Below are positions 27,379-34,789 of a stretch of DNA of 64,000 bases, piece by piece. The notes under the pieces are model-generated. The model saw nothing but the letters and a program-made list of their open reading frames with translations, was not told the origin of the DNA and searched no databases. How positions within the stretch are numbered: the first letter of the stretch is position 1; the number at the start of each line of letters is the position of its first letter. The DNA comes from SLRI01 sp964460465. GTDB taxonomy: Bacteria > Pseudomonadota > Alphaproteobacteria > Geminicoccales > Geminicoccaceae. Where the stretch lies: positions 1-64,000 of the forward strand of contig CAYWSB010000003.1 of the NCBI GenBank assembly GCA_964460465.1, written 5' to 3'. The position numbers and the translations under genes were made by a program.

Positions 27379-28281
27379 ATGGCGAGCGCCGAACTCGACC
27401 TGCCGCTCGACGGGGCCCCGGCCGGGCGCTTCCTGCTCTGGATCACGGCCGGGCTCGTCTATCTCGCGATCCTCGCCTTCGGCATCGCCGCCGTGGCCGA
27501 CGTGCAGCTCGACGACGTCCGCCGCCAGCCGCGGATCATCACCATCGCCCTGCCGCCCAATCCGGACCCGGCGGCGGCCCGGCGCGAGCTGATCGACGTC
27601 ATCGAGCTGCTGCGCACGCGGCCCGGCGTCGCCTATGCGAGCCTGATCGACGACGCCGAGATCGGCAGCCTCGTGCAGCCCTGGCTCGGCAGCGATTCCG
27701 CCCCCGAAGTGGCGACCGGGTCGCTGGGTCCGGCCCTGCCGCTGCCGCGGCTGATCGACCTCGCCTACAATCCCGGGGCGCCCGTCGATCTGGCGGCGCT
27801 CGACCGCGACCTCGAGGCGATCGTCGAGGGGGCGACGATCGGCGATGCCGGGCTCCTGCAGCGCAGCCAGGAGCGCCTCGCTGCGATCTTCCGGCGGGTC
27901 GGCGCCGGGGTCGGCGCCTTGCTGCTGCTGGCGAGCACGGCGCTCGCCGTCTGGGTCACGCGCATCACGTTCGTGCAGCATCTGCAGGCCATCGACCTGT
28001 TGCGGCTGATGGGTGCCAAGGACCGCTACATCGCCCTGCAGTTCGAGCACCACGCGCTCGGTCGGACCCTCCGCGGCGCCCTGATCGGCTTCGCGCTCGG
28101 GCTCTCGACCATCGCGATCGTCCTCTACGGCCCGCCGGCGCTGGGCCAGCCGGCCTTGACGGCGCACGCGCCGAGCGCGGTGCACTGGGTGCTCCTCGCT
28201 GTCGTGCCGGTCGCCACCGCGCTCGCCACAGCCATCGCCGCGCGGCTGACGGCGCATTTGGCACTGGCGCGGCTGGGCTGA
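27379..28281 (+). CDS. ftsX: Cell division protein FtsX
   Basis: FtsX is the permease-like partner of FtsE. The 300-residue protein has one N-terminal membrane helix (FLLWITAGLVYLAILAFGIA), a periplasmic domain of about 130 residues, then three further helices (GVGALLLLASTALAVWV, ALIGFALGLSTIAIVL, AVHWVLLAVVPVATALATAI). The cytoplasmic loop ITFVQHLQAIDLLRLMGAKDRYIALQFEHHAL is the conserved FtsX part. It overlaps nothing and lies 3 bases after ftsE. Confidence 0.93.
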   Translation: MASAELDLPLDGAPAGRFLLWITAGLVYLAILAFGIAAVADVQLDDVRRQPRIITIALPPNPDPAAARRELIDVIELLRTRPGVAYASLIDDAEIGSLVQPWLGSDSAPEVATGSLGPALPLPRLIDLAYNPGAPVDLAALDRDLEAIVEGATIGDAGLLQRSQERLAAIFRRVGAGVGALLLLASTALAVWVTRITFVQHLQAIDLLRLMGAKDRYIALQFEHHALGRTLRGALIGFALGLSTIAIVLYGPPALGQPALTAHAPSAVHWVLLAVVPVATALATAIAARLTAHLALARLG

Positions 28282-28328
28282 ACAAGCGATCAGGGGGCCG
28301 GTCGAGACCGCCCGGGGAGCCCCATCGC

Positions 28329-29045
28329 GTGCTGCTGGTTCGTTCACTGTTGTTCAATCTCTATCTCTGGCTCTGGACCGCGCTCCTGGTCGTGGCGCTG
28401 CTGCCGGTCGCCCCCTTCCTCTCGCCGGCCGGCATCCGCCGCTATGCCGCCTTCTGGATGCGCGGCATCCACCGGGGCCTCCACGCCATCGTCGGCCTCG
28501 GCTTCCGCGTCGAGGGGCTCGAGCGGCTGCCGGGCCAGCCCTGCATCATCGCCAGCAAGCACCAGTCCTCGTTCGAGACGCTGCTGTTCCACACCATCCG
28601 CCCCGACATCGCCATCGGGCTCAAGGAGGAGCTGACCCGGATCCCCCTCTTCGGCTGGTATCTCAGGCTCGCCCGCAACATCGCCATCGACCGCGGCGGC
28701 GCCGCCAAGGCGATGCGCTCGCTGATCAAGGGGGCCGAGGCGGCGGTGGCGGGCGGGCTCTCGATCCTCATCTTCCCGGAGGGCAACCGCAGGCCCGTCG
28801 GGGCACCGCCCGACTACAAGCCGGGCGTCGCCGCCCTCTACAAGGCGCTGGACGTGCCGGTCGTGCCGGTCGCCCTGGATTCCGGCCGGTTCTGGGGTCG
28901 CCGCAGCTTCGTCAAGCGGCCGGGCACCATCACCGTCCGCTTCCTCGAGCCGATCCCGCCGGGCCTCGACCGCCAGGCGTTCATGCGGCTGCTCGAGGAG
29001 CGCATCGAGACGGCGACGGCGGCGCTCTACGCCCGGCCGGCCTAG
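28329..29045 (+). CDS. plsC: 1-acyl-sn-glycerol-3-phosphate acyltransferase
   Basis: PlsC acylates lysophosphatidate to phosphatidate. The 238-residue protein has an N-terminal membrane segment, the catalytic SKHQSSFETLLFH motif (HX4E in place of HX4D), IAIDRGGAAKAMRSL and the FPEGNRRPVGAPPDYKPG substrate motif, then VPVVPVALDSGRFWGRR. It starts at GTG 28329. It is the last gene of the ftsE-ftsX-plsC run. Just past its stop the inverted repeat element begins, whose promoter points back into this gene on the opposite strand. Confidence 0.93.
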   Translation: MLLVRSLLFNLYLWLWTALLVVALLPVAPFLSPAGIRRYAAFWMRGIHRGLHAIVGLGFRVEGLERLPGQPCIIASKHQSSFETLLFHTIRPDIAIGLKEELTRIPLFGWYLRLARNIAIDRGGAAKAMRSLIKGAEAAVAGGLSILIFPEGNRRPVGAPPDYKPGVAALYKALDVPVVPVALDSGRFWGRRSFVKRPGTITVRFLEPIPPGLDRQAFMRLLEERIETATAALYARPA

Positions 29046-29634
29046 CAGCCGGGCACCATTACGCCTCTAGGAATTTTAGCTTAGACGAGGCTCGTCGTCA
29101 ACCGGCCCTCGGGGTCGTTCGACGGATTCGGGGGCTCGGGTTCGTTCGTCGCCGGGCGACACCGGGGCGGGCCGGTCGCTCGCGGGGCAAGGCATTGACC
29201 GGAAACGGCTTTCGCCGCCTGCCTGCGACATCCCGGCAGCCCGGGTTCGTTCGCGGGTTCCTGGGTTCGTTCGTCGAAATCTTGGGTTCGTTCGTCGTTT
29301 TGGTGGGTTCGTTCGTCGTTTCCCGGGTTCGTTCGCGGGTTCGTTCGTCGCGAATCGGGCCAAATGCGCCGCTCTATGCGCCATAAGGAACGCTTATGGC
29401 GCGTATAGCGGCGAAGATTATGACAAATGGCGCGTATAGCGGCGCATGGCTCGGGTTCATGGCGCATATAGCGGCGCCTCCCGAGGCTCGATGCGTCGTA
29501 TAGCGGCGCATGATTCGAGCGATCGTTTGTAGGCACACGAGTTGTCATAAGCGTTCGTTATGAGGCTCGTCATGCCGGCTCGGCGGTGCCGGAAGGAAGG
29601 GGAAGATGACGGGGAGGCTCGCCTCCCCGTCGGC
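29040..29634 (-). repeat. Long dispersed repeat element, copy 2 (inverted mate of 629-1200)
   Basis: Read on the minus strand from 29634, it repeats the order of copy 1: the GACGGGGAGGC palindrome (29608-29631), CATAACGAACGCTTATGAC, four ~32 bp-spaced GCGCCGCTATACGCGCCAT units (about 29510-29395), the CCATAAG/CTTATGG inverted repeat (29381-29399), tandem CGAACGAACCC units (29352-29241), and a promoter (29101-29073). It fills the gap between plsC and the lipoprotein gene. No coding frame is convincing. Confidence 0.85.
29073..29101 (-). promoter_or_regulatory. Sigma70-type promoter, antisense to plsC
   Basis: On the minus strand TTGACG (29101-29096) and TAAAAT (29078-29073) are exactly 17 bases apart. 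It is the counterpart of the leuD promoter in copy 1. Transcription would start near 29066 and run into plsC, ftsX and ftsE in antisense. A T-rich hairpin directly downstream was not found. Confidence 0.6.
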
Positions 29635-29722
29635 CCCACCGGAACCTGGCGACGCGCTTGTGGCGGCGGCCGGGCGCATGATACCCTCGACGGTCGGGGA
29701 CTATGATGCGGGGCGTCCGGTG

Positions 29723-30133
29723 ATGGCGGCGACGAGGTTCGGCAGGCAGGCGTGTCGGCGCGGCGTGGCGATGGTCGTGCTCGCCGCCCTTCTTCTCGGC
29801 TGCACGGCCACGCGGCCGGTCGACCTGCACGGGACCGCGGGGCTGGCCGACTCCGTGGCACCGCACGACCGGGTGAGCGTGACCACCACCGACGGGCGCG
29901 AGCTGTCCCTCGAGGTGGTCGCCGTCGAGCCGGATGCGCTGGTCGGCACGGACGAGCGGGGCGAGGAGCAGCGGCTCGAGCGGGCGGAGATCCTGAGCCT
30001 CGAGGTCACCCAATTCAGCCCGACCCGCACGGCCGGCCTCGCCGCCGGCACCGGTCTCTCAGCCTTCCTGATCGCGGGGTTCATCGTCGCCGCCATCGGC
30101 CCCGCCCTGATCCTGACGGCCGCCGCCCCCTGA
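29723..30133 (+). CDS. Putative lipoprotein
   Basis: The 136-residue product has a lipoprotein signal (basic N-region, MVVLAALLLGC lipobox with Cys about residue 27). A small beta-rich domain (DRVSVTTTDGRELSLEVVAVEPDALVG, EEQRLERAEILSLEV) follows, then a C-terminal hydrophobic stretch (AAGTGLSAFLIAGFIVAAIG). No named family is recognised. A GTG at 29720 directly precedes the ATG and could be the start. It is the first gene of the accessory island, 92 bases from the copy-2 palindrome. Confidence 0.65.
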   Translation: MAATRFGRQACRRGVAMVVLAALLLGCTATRPVDLHGTAGLADSVAPHDRVSVTTTDGRELSLEVVAVEPDALVGTDERGEEQRLERAEILSLEVTQFSPTRTAGLAAGTGLSAFLIAGFIVAAIGPALILTAAAP

Positions 30134-30169
30134 GCGACCGGCAATGCCCCCGACGATTGCCGGGTTCGG

Positions 30170-30243
30170 GAAGCAGGCGGAGAAGAGGAAGACGGGCAGG
30201 GAGGGTGACCCTCCCTGCACCCATCGGATTTTTCGGCGGGAGT
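30170..30243. repeat. Palindromic repeat, type A, copy 1
   Basis: The core at 30196-30218 is GCAGGGAGGG - TGA - CCCTCCCTGC. The flanks (AGGCGGAGAAGAGGAAGAC before, ACCCATCGGATTT after) match the copy at 31137-31206 nearly base for base. With the repeat at 30405 it accounts for most of the 392-base gap 30134-30525; the rest of that gap shows nothing recognisable. Confidence 0.75.
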
Positions 30244-30404
30244 GAATCCGGGCGGCGGTGCGCGGACAGTTGTCGGTAGCCGAAACCGCGTCCAGCATCG
30301 GCCGGCGGCGTTAGGCGAGAGGTCGAACGGGGGACGTGTCCCCCTAGCGAGCGACGCCACTCACTTTAGCATTGCCGCTTTGCCTATCCACCACCCCAAA
30401 AACC

Positions 30405-30465
30405 GGAGGGTGCAGGGAGGCGAGCCTCCCTGCGTTCTTCGCCAGCGGCCGCGAGGCCGCTTTTG
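30405..30465. repeat. Palindromic repeat, type B, copy 1
   Basis: Two palindromes lie in tandem: GCAGGGAGGC - GA - GCCTCCCTGC minus overlapping ends (30412-30433), and AGCGGCC - GCGA - GGCCGCT (30444-30461) followed by TTT. The same pair in the same spacing occurs at 34172-34232. The second hairpin plus T-run could terminate transcription ahead of higB. Confidence 0.7.
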
Positions 30466-30525
30466 GCACGCCTCCGGGCCATGTACGCTTGACGTACGGC
30501 GTCAGGATCGATAGGCTTTGCGGCG

Positions 30526-30813
30526 ATGATCCAGGGTTATCGCGACAAGGCGACCGAGCGTTTCGCCGCCGGGGCTTTCGTCAGGGCGTTCCAGGGGTTC
30601 GAGGCGCAGGCGGCGCGGCGGCTGTCGATCCTGAATGCGGCCACGTCGCTGGATGCGTTGCGGGCCTTGCGCGGCAACCGGCTCGAGGCCCTGCACGGCG
30701 ACCGCGCAGGGCAGCACTCGATCCGGATCAACCAGCAATGGCGCATCTGCTTTCGCTGGCCGGCCGGTGCGCCGGGGCCGAGCGAGGTGGAGATCGTCGA
30801 CTACCACGACTGA
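30526..30813 (+). CDS. higB: HigB-type toxin (RelE/ParE superfamily)
   Basis: The 95-residue product matches HigB-type mRNA interferases: a short IQGYRDKATERFAAG start, ARRLSILNAATSLDALRALRGNRLEAL, and the HSIRINQQWRICFRWP strand pair with the catalytic basic and aromatic residues, ending VEIVDYHD. HigB cleaves ribosome-bound mRNA. The toxin gene precedes its antitoxin by 13 bases, the usual higBA order. It lies between two palindromic repeats. Confidence 0.92.
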   Translation: MIQGYRDKATERFAAGAFVRAFQGFEAQAARRLSILNAATSLDALRALRGNRLEALHGDRAGQHSIRINQQWRICFRWPAGAPGPSEVEIVDYHD

Positions 30814-30826
30814 AGGGGACCCTCGG

Positions 30827-31132
30827 ATGCTGCAGCGTGCCGTTCACCCGGGCCTGATCCTCAAGGACGAGCTCGACGAGCTGGGGATCACGCCCACGGA
30901 GCTCGCCCGGCAGCTGGCTGTGCCGGCGAACCGGATCAGCCAGATCATCGCCGGCAAGCGTGCCGTCACCGGCGACACGGCGCTTCGCCTCGGCCACTGG
31001 TTCGGCACAGATCCCCAGTTCTGGCTCAACCTCCAGTCCCAGCACGACCTCGCCCTGGCCGACCGCCAAAGCGGCGACGCCATCCGCAAGCTGCGGACGC
31101 GCGCCAGCCAGGAGGCGCCGGCCGGGGTCTGA
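30827..31132 (+). CDS. higA: HigA-type antitoxin (XRE family)
   Basis: The 101-residue product has an XRE helix-turn-helix: HPGLILKDELDELGITPTELARQL, VPANRISQIIAGKRAVTGDTALRL and GTDPQFWLNLQSQHDLALA, the signature of HigA/VapI antitoxins. It neutralises HigB and probably represses the operon. The ATG at 30827 follows an AAGGGGA ribosome site; the longer frame from 30635 is a higB shadow. Confidence 0.93.
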   Translation: MLQRAVHPGLILKDELDELGITPTELARQLAVPANRISQIIAGKRAVTGDTALRLGHWFGTDPQFWLNLQSQHDLALADRQSGDAIRKLRTRASQEAPAGV

Positions 31133-31136
31133 CGAG

Positions 31137-31206
31137 GCAGGCGGAGAAGAGGAAGACAGGCAGGGAGGGTGACCCTCCCTGCACCCACCGGATTTCTTGG
31201 CGTTGG
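31137..31206. repeat. Palindromic repeat, type A, copy 2
   Basis: The core GCAGGGAGGG - TGA - CCCTCCCTGC is at 31160-31182, with the same flanks as 30170-30243. It lies between the convergent higBA and parDE pairs and could act as a bidirectional transcription stop there. Confidence 0.75.
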
Positions 31207-31213
31207 CTGCTGG

Positions 31214-31501
31214 TCAGACGATGCCGGCCAGGCGCCGCATGCCGTGGATGATGCGGACTACTTCGATGCCGTCGGACCGTTCGCGGTAGAGGATCAGGTA
31301 GCGGCGGAGCGGAAAGAGACGGAGATCGGGGGCGATGTCGGGCCTGGCGGGGCCGAGTCGGGGATTGTCGCCCAGGAGGCGCAGCTTTTCGTCGATCAGG
31401 TCGAGCAGACGGTCGGCGGCCCTTGGATTGTCCGCCGCGATCCATGTCCAGATGTCGATCAGGTCCTGCCGCGCCCGCGGGGAGCGTATGATGCGGGGCA
31501 T
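31214..31501 (-). CDS. parE: ParE-type toxin
   Basis: The 95-residue product has the ParE/RelE fold pattern: SPRARQDLIDIWTWIAADNPRAADRLLDLIDEKL, LGPARPDIAPDLRLFPLRRYLILYRER and VEVVRIIHG-like VVRIIHGMRR at the end. ParE toxins poison DNA gyrase. Its ATG overlaps the antitoxin stop by one base (TGATG), so expression is coupled. It faces the higBA pair across a palindromic repeat. Confidence 0.92.
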   Translation of the reverse strand: MPRIIRSPRARQDLIDIWTWIAADNPRAADRLLDLIDEKLRLLGDNPRLGPARPDIAPDLRLFPLRRYLILYRERSDGIEVVRIIHGMRRLAGIV

Positions 31502-31779
31502 CAGGACTGGCCGGCTGCTTCCTTCAGGAGACGGGCGCGGGCGGCGCGCTTGATTTCGGCCATGTCGAGCGGTTCGGGCTCGCCGCTGTCCAGGCCTTCC
31601 TGCCAGAGGCGTCGGAGGGTTTCGGGGTCGGCTTCGAGGGCTCGGCGCTCGCGCCAGCAGGCCAGCGCGTCCTCGACCACCTCGCTCGCCGACGCATAGG
31701 CGCCGCTGGCGACGGCATCGTCGACCTGGCCGGCAAGCTCGGCGTCAATGGTGAGGCTCAACTGCTTCGCGGCGGGCAT
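31501..31779 (-). CDS. parD: ParD-type antitoxin
   Basis: The 92-residue product has a ribbon-helix-helix N-terminus (KQLSLTIDAELAGQVDDAVASG, ASASEVVEDALACWRE) and a disordered, acidic C-terminus (DSGEPEPLDMAEIKRAAR) that would wrap the toxin. It precedes parE in one operon. Together they form the second toxin-antitoxin pair within 1.3 kb. Confidence 0.92.
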   Translation of the reverse strand: MPAAKQLSLTIDAELAGQVDDAVASGAYASASEVVEDALACWRERRALEADPETLRRLWQEGLDSGEPEPLDMAEIKRAARARLLKEAAGQS

Positions 31780-31851
31780 GGCGGGCTCCGGTGGCCGTCG
31801 GGACGCACTTGATCATAGCATCGTCGTGCGCGTTGTCGCCATGATCGCGAC

Positions 31852-32016
31852 GCGACGCGCGAGGTGGCGCGGCGAGTGGGGCGCGACGTCAAGGGCGTCC
31901 ACGGCGACCTCCACGCGTTGCTCGACGCCGGCCTCCTCGACCGCACGGCGGACGGGCGGGTGGTGTTCCCGTACGACGCGGTGAAGGTTGAGTTCACGGT
32001 TGAGGCGAGGGCGTAA
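31852..32016 (+). pseudogene. C-terminal remnant of a winged-helix regulator
   Basis: The frame ending at TAA 32014-32016 encodes ATREVARRVGRDVKGVHGD, LHALLDAGLLDRTADGR and VVFPYDAVKVEFTVEA. These match the C-terminal half of a common family of short predicted HTH regulators found beside toxin genes. No ATG, GTG or TTG suited as a start exists before a TAG at 31816-31818, and the N-terminal half is absent. It is a truncated relic in the 446-base gap 31780-32225. The remainder of the gap holds the FNR-type promoter at 32133-32172. Confidence 0.65.
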
Positions 32017-32132
32017 GGGTTAGCCGATGCCAAAGGTATCCGGCACGCCAACCCGGCGGTAGGGGCAGGCGATCGCGGCGAAGAGTTAAGAAGAGACGTG
32101 TCCCGTCTTGGCCCTTTTCTTTGCACAGGGAC

Positions 32133-32172
32133 TTGATCTAGATCAATGTCGAGTAGGCGAGTTTCTTAGTAT
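32133..32172 (+). promoter_or_regulatory. Perfect FNR/FixK-type box with class II promoter spacing
   Basis: TTGATCTAGATCAA at 32133-32146 is an exact TTGAT-N4-ATCAA palindrome, the consensus of FNR/ANR/FixK regulators. A -10-like TAGTAT lies at 32167-32172. The box centre (32139.5) is then about 40-41 bases before the predicted start near 32180, the standard class II activator position. It points to the gene at 32226. Confidence 0.7.
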
Positions 32173-32225
32173 GTGACATCCGCTAATTCCCGCGTGTGCC
32201 CACGGCACGACTCCGGAGGTCGATG

Positions 32226-32813
32226 ATGACAGATATCGATGGTCTCTCAGCAAGAATTTCATCTATTGAGAATAAATTTTATATAGCTGGTGCCATCGCA
32301 GTGTTCTTTGGCTTGAGCGGTGCTGCAGTTACAAAATGGGTTTCCGATCTTCAATCAACAGTATCTGAAACATCCGAAATAATCCAAACCGGGCTAACAC
32401 AAATAGAAGAGCAGAAAAATTCGGCGATAAAGAGTATCAATGATGCAGCCAATGGAGCCCTTGATAATGAACTCAAAGAATTGCAGGTTCTTGGTGAGCC
32501 ACAAATAGTGCCGGTAAGTGCATTCCAGGCGAATCCAAGTATATTTAAGGTTACTCACCCTGGTCTAGTGCTTGTGATGAATAGTGGATCGGGATATGGA
32601 GACTCCCTAGGGGAGGTCCTTGTTAGGCCGGCCGACGGTAGCTATCTGCCGCGCGTTGGGTATTATGATGATACGCCACCAGATGATCGAGGAAGCAGCA
32701 AAATTTTGGTGGTGCAGAAAGATGACCGTGTGGTATCGTGGAGTTCAACCAAAAATGAAAAGGGGGAAACCCATATGTCAATATTATACTTTCCTATGCT
32801 AATGCCAGAGTAA
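32226..32813 (+). CDS. AT-rich hypothetical membrane protein
   Basis: The 195-residue product has a short polar N-terminus, one membrane helix (FYIAGAIAVFFGLSGAAV), a coiled-coil-like segment (STVSETSEIIQTGLTQIEEQ and following), and a beta-rich C-terminal domain (VLVMNSGSGYGDSLGEVLV, KILVVQKDDRVVSWSS). No family is recognised. Its GC content is far below the rest of the window, so it was probably acquired. GGAGG at 32215-32219 favours the second of two adjacent ATGs (32226) with six-base spacing. The FNR-type promoter upstream predicts induction at low oxygen. Confidence 0.72.
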   Translation: MTDIDGLSARISSIENKFYIAGAIAVFFGLSGAAVTKWVSDLQSTVSETSEIIQTGLTQIEEQKNSAIKSINDAANGALDNELKELQVLGEPQIVPVSAFQANPSIFKVTHPGLVLVMNSGSGYGDSLGEVLVRPADGSYLPRVGYYDDTPPDDRGSSKILVVQKDDRVVSWSSTKNEKGETHMSILYFPMLMPE

Positions 32814-32880
32814 GGCAATATATTATGTATACTCTCGCCCTGGGCGGTCGCAGAACCAACGCGCTGCCTCCCTTGACCGA

Positions 32881-33300
32881 TTACAGCCCGCTCGCGTCGT
32901 CAAAAAAGCTGCTCTGCCGTCCGAGGGCCGGCGTCAAGTCGTTGGTTTCCTCGACGCGGAGCATGCGGATATCACGAACGGCAAAACGAATCCATGGATG
33001 ACGCTTGACCAACTCCTGTACGGCAAGAACGCATTCCACCGCGGTAGTGCCGTCGTCGCCGAAATAAACGCTACCTTGACGCCGCTTAAACCCACGCTCA
33101 GCGAACACACGCTCAATCAGTTTGTAAGCGCCGGTTTCGCTGTTGGTGGGATGCAATCGTTCGGCTTCGGCCGTATCGAGGTCAAAACAGATGGCATACA
33201 CTCGATTGTTGCTCCAACGAGACGTTGGTCTGTCTTTCGCCTTTCCATGCGTAGGCTCAACAGCGCCTCTGCCGTGGATCGGCAAGCGATGAACCGTCAT
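32881..33300 (-). CDS. vapD: VapD-family (Cas2-fold) endoribonuclease-like protein
   Basis: The core matches VapD: VYAICFDLDTAEAERLHPTN, GAYKLIERVFAERGFKRRQGSVYFG, and VRDIRMLRVEETNDLTPALG at the end. VapD shares the Cas2 ferredoxin fold and cleaves RNA in some pathogens. Here it carries a basic N-terminal extension of about 33 residues (MTVHRLPIHGRGAVEPTHGK), unusual for the ~95-residue family. No VapX-type antitoxin is seen next to it; the start could be internal (no better ATG is available close to VYAICFD). It is within the toxin-rich island. Confidence 0.82.
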   Translation of the reverse strand: MTVHRLPIHGRGAVEPTHGKAKDRPTSRWSNNRVYAICFDLDTAEAERLHPTNSETGAYKLIERVFAERGFKRRQGSVYFGDDGTTAVECVLAVQELVKRHPWIRFAVRDIRMLRVEETNDLTPALGRQSSFFDDASGL

Positions 33301-33491
33301 TCCCGTCTCCCTCGGTCAACACATGCACTCCGCCAGCATAGACACTGACAGGAGAGAATGCTACTTTACGACCGTGAAGCCGTCGACGGGAAAACGTTCT
33401 CGGCAGGTTCCTGTGACCGAACCTTGGCGGTTCAGCCACAGGCCCTGCCTAGAAGCGTAAGGCGGCTTGCCACATGGGGTACTCCTTTCTC

Positions 33492-34004
33492 CTACGCCGT
33501 GCCGGCTGGGTCCCGAAAGAGGTTGTCCCCTTCGGATGATGGGCCGGCCTGGCTGCTACCCAGGTCGGCCTCATCATTTCTGGCAACATGCTCGAAATCG
33601 CATTTAGCGGCGCCTTCGGGCGTTAGACTATAAACGCCATCTGCGACGCGTTCGACCCATCCACGTTCAGTGTAGATCGACAGCTGGGAGCGTAGAGTGT
33701 TGCGCTTGATGCCGGCGCCCTCGGCGGCGGACCAACTCATAATATCATCAAGCGTCGCAGTGCCACTCCGGCCTATGAACTGAAGCGCCGAAGCCCATTC
33801 CCTCTTCAGCGCGCGATCGCGAACTTCTGCGCCGACTGACCTGCGCGTGCGCCTCTCGACGGCTGGCACCGTGGCCCCAGTGACGCGCGCGGCAGCCTCC
33901 TGGAGAACTCGGATCTCAAGTTCCAGCGCTTCGATCTGCGATCGGAGTTTATCACGACGCGCAGCACGTTCGTCAATCATCTGGCGGAGGGCATCTGGAT
34001 TCAT
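33492..34004 (-). CDS. Coiled-coil winged-helix DNA-binding protein
   Basis: The 170-residue product starts with a helical, charged coiled coil (NPDALRQMIDERAARRDKL, RSQIEALELEIRVLQEAAAR), then a basic linker. A winged-helix-like domain follows (WASALQFIGRSGTATLDDIM, IKRNTLRSQLSIYTERGWVE, RVADGVYSLTPEGAAK). It looks like a DNA-binding regulator; the target is unknown. The ATG at 34004 was chosen because the preceding residues are not family-like. It lies upstream of VapD on the same strand, 191 bases away. Confidence 0.65.
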   Translation of the reverse strand: MNPDALRQMIDERAARRDKLRSQIEALELEIRVLQEAAARVTGATVPAVERRTRRSVGAEVRDRALKREWASALQFIGRSGTATLDDIMSWSAAEGAGIKRNTLRSQLSIYTERGWVERVADGVYSLTPEGAAKCDFEHVARNDEADLGSSQAGPSSEGDNLFRDPAGTA

Positions 34005-34171
34005 GCCTGCACCATAATACCAACGCGCGACGGACGCAAGCGCGAGGCGCATGGCGTTCGTTGAGTTTACGCATGCGTCTTATTCCGGGCGACGGAGCAC
34101 CCCTGCGCGAGCCACTTTGGCCTTAGCGACGACACGCCATAGCTGGTTCGGGCTAACGCGTTGAGCCAATT

Positions 34172-34232
34172 GCGGTGGGTGCAGGGAGGCGCGCCTCCCT
34201 GCGCTCTTCCCCAGCGGCCGCGAGGCCGCTTC
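34172..34232. repeat. Palindromic repeat, type B, copy 2
   Basis: GCAGGGAGGC - GCCTCCCTGC (34181-34202) is followed by AGCGGCC - GCGA - GGCCGCT (34213-34230), the same double palindrome as 30405-30465. It lies just after the stop of the ChaC gene on the minus strand and marks the right end of the repeat-rich island. Confidence 0.7.
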
Positions 34233-34240
34233 TCTCGGCG

Positions 34241-34789
34241 TCAGTGCCCGCCGGAATCGAGCGCTGTGGCGACGGCTTCGATGCGGGCTTCGGCGACGCC
34301 CATTTGGCGGAGGTGGGCGACGGTGCTTTTGACGTAGTCGGTGTTGGGGCCGCCGCGGCCGTGGCCTTGGCGGACGTAGTGGAGGATTTCGGGTAGGGGG
34401 AGGTCGCCGGCGAATTGGGGGTGGTCGGGGCGGGCGAGGTAGCACCAGGCGGGGACGGTTCGGCCGGAGGCGAGCTCCAGGGGCAGGCGGCGGCGTTCGT
34501 AGACGTCGGTGACGAGCTCGCGGGCGTCGAGGTAGGCAATGGTTTCGGCGGCCTGGGTGTCGGGGACGGCATGCGCCAGGCCGATGCAGTCGCGGCCGGG
34601 GGCGAGACCGAGGACGAGGCCCGGGCGCTCCTCGGTGCCGCGCCAGACCCAGGAATAGACGCAGAAGCTGCGGTGCCAGCCCTTGAGCCGGGCGCGCTCG
34701 GTGTGGGCGACGGCGAAGCCCGGGTTCCACATGAGCGAGCCGTAGGCGAAGAACCAGGTGAGGGGTTCGCTTGTCGGGGCTTCAGGCAT
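34241..34789 (-). CDS. ChaC-like gamma-glutamylcyclotransferase (first of two)
   Basis: ChaC enzymes split glutathione into 5-oxoproline and Cys-Gly. The 182-residue product has the nucleating WFFAYGSLMWNPGF motif near residue 12, ARLKGWHRSFCVYSWVWRGTEERPGLVLGL, a YERRRLPLELASGRTVPAWCYLARPDHPQF segment and a C-terminal YVKSTVAHLRQMGV helix. Its ATG overlaps the tyrC stop by one base (TGATG), so it ends the chorismate mutase-hisC-tyrC operon. A paralogue is at 40602-41282. Confidence 0.88.
   Translation of the reverse strand: MPEAPTSEPLTWFFAYGSLMWNPGFAVAHTERARLKGWHRSFCVYSWVWRGTEERPGLVLGLAPGRDCIGLAHAVPDTQAAETIAYLDARELVTDVYERRRLPLELASGRTVPAWCYLARPDHPQFAGDLPLPEILHYVRQGHGRGGPNTDYVKSTVAHLRQMGVAEARIEAVATALDSGGH

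Noticed and set aside
33358..33633. 91-codon plus-strand ORF with a GGAGAG before its ATG
   Set aside because: No recognisable family, and its second half overlaps the winged-helix gene on the other strand.
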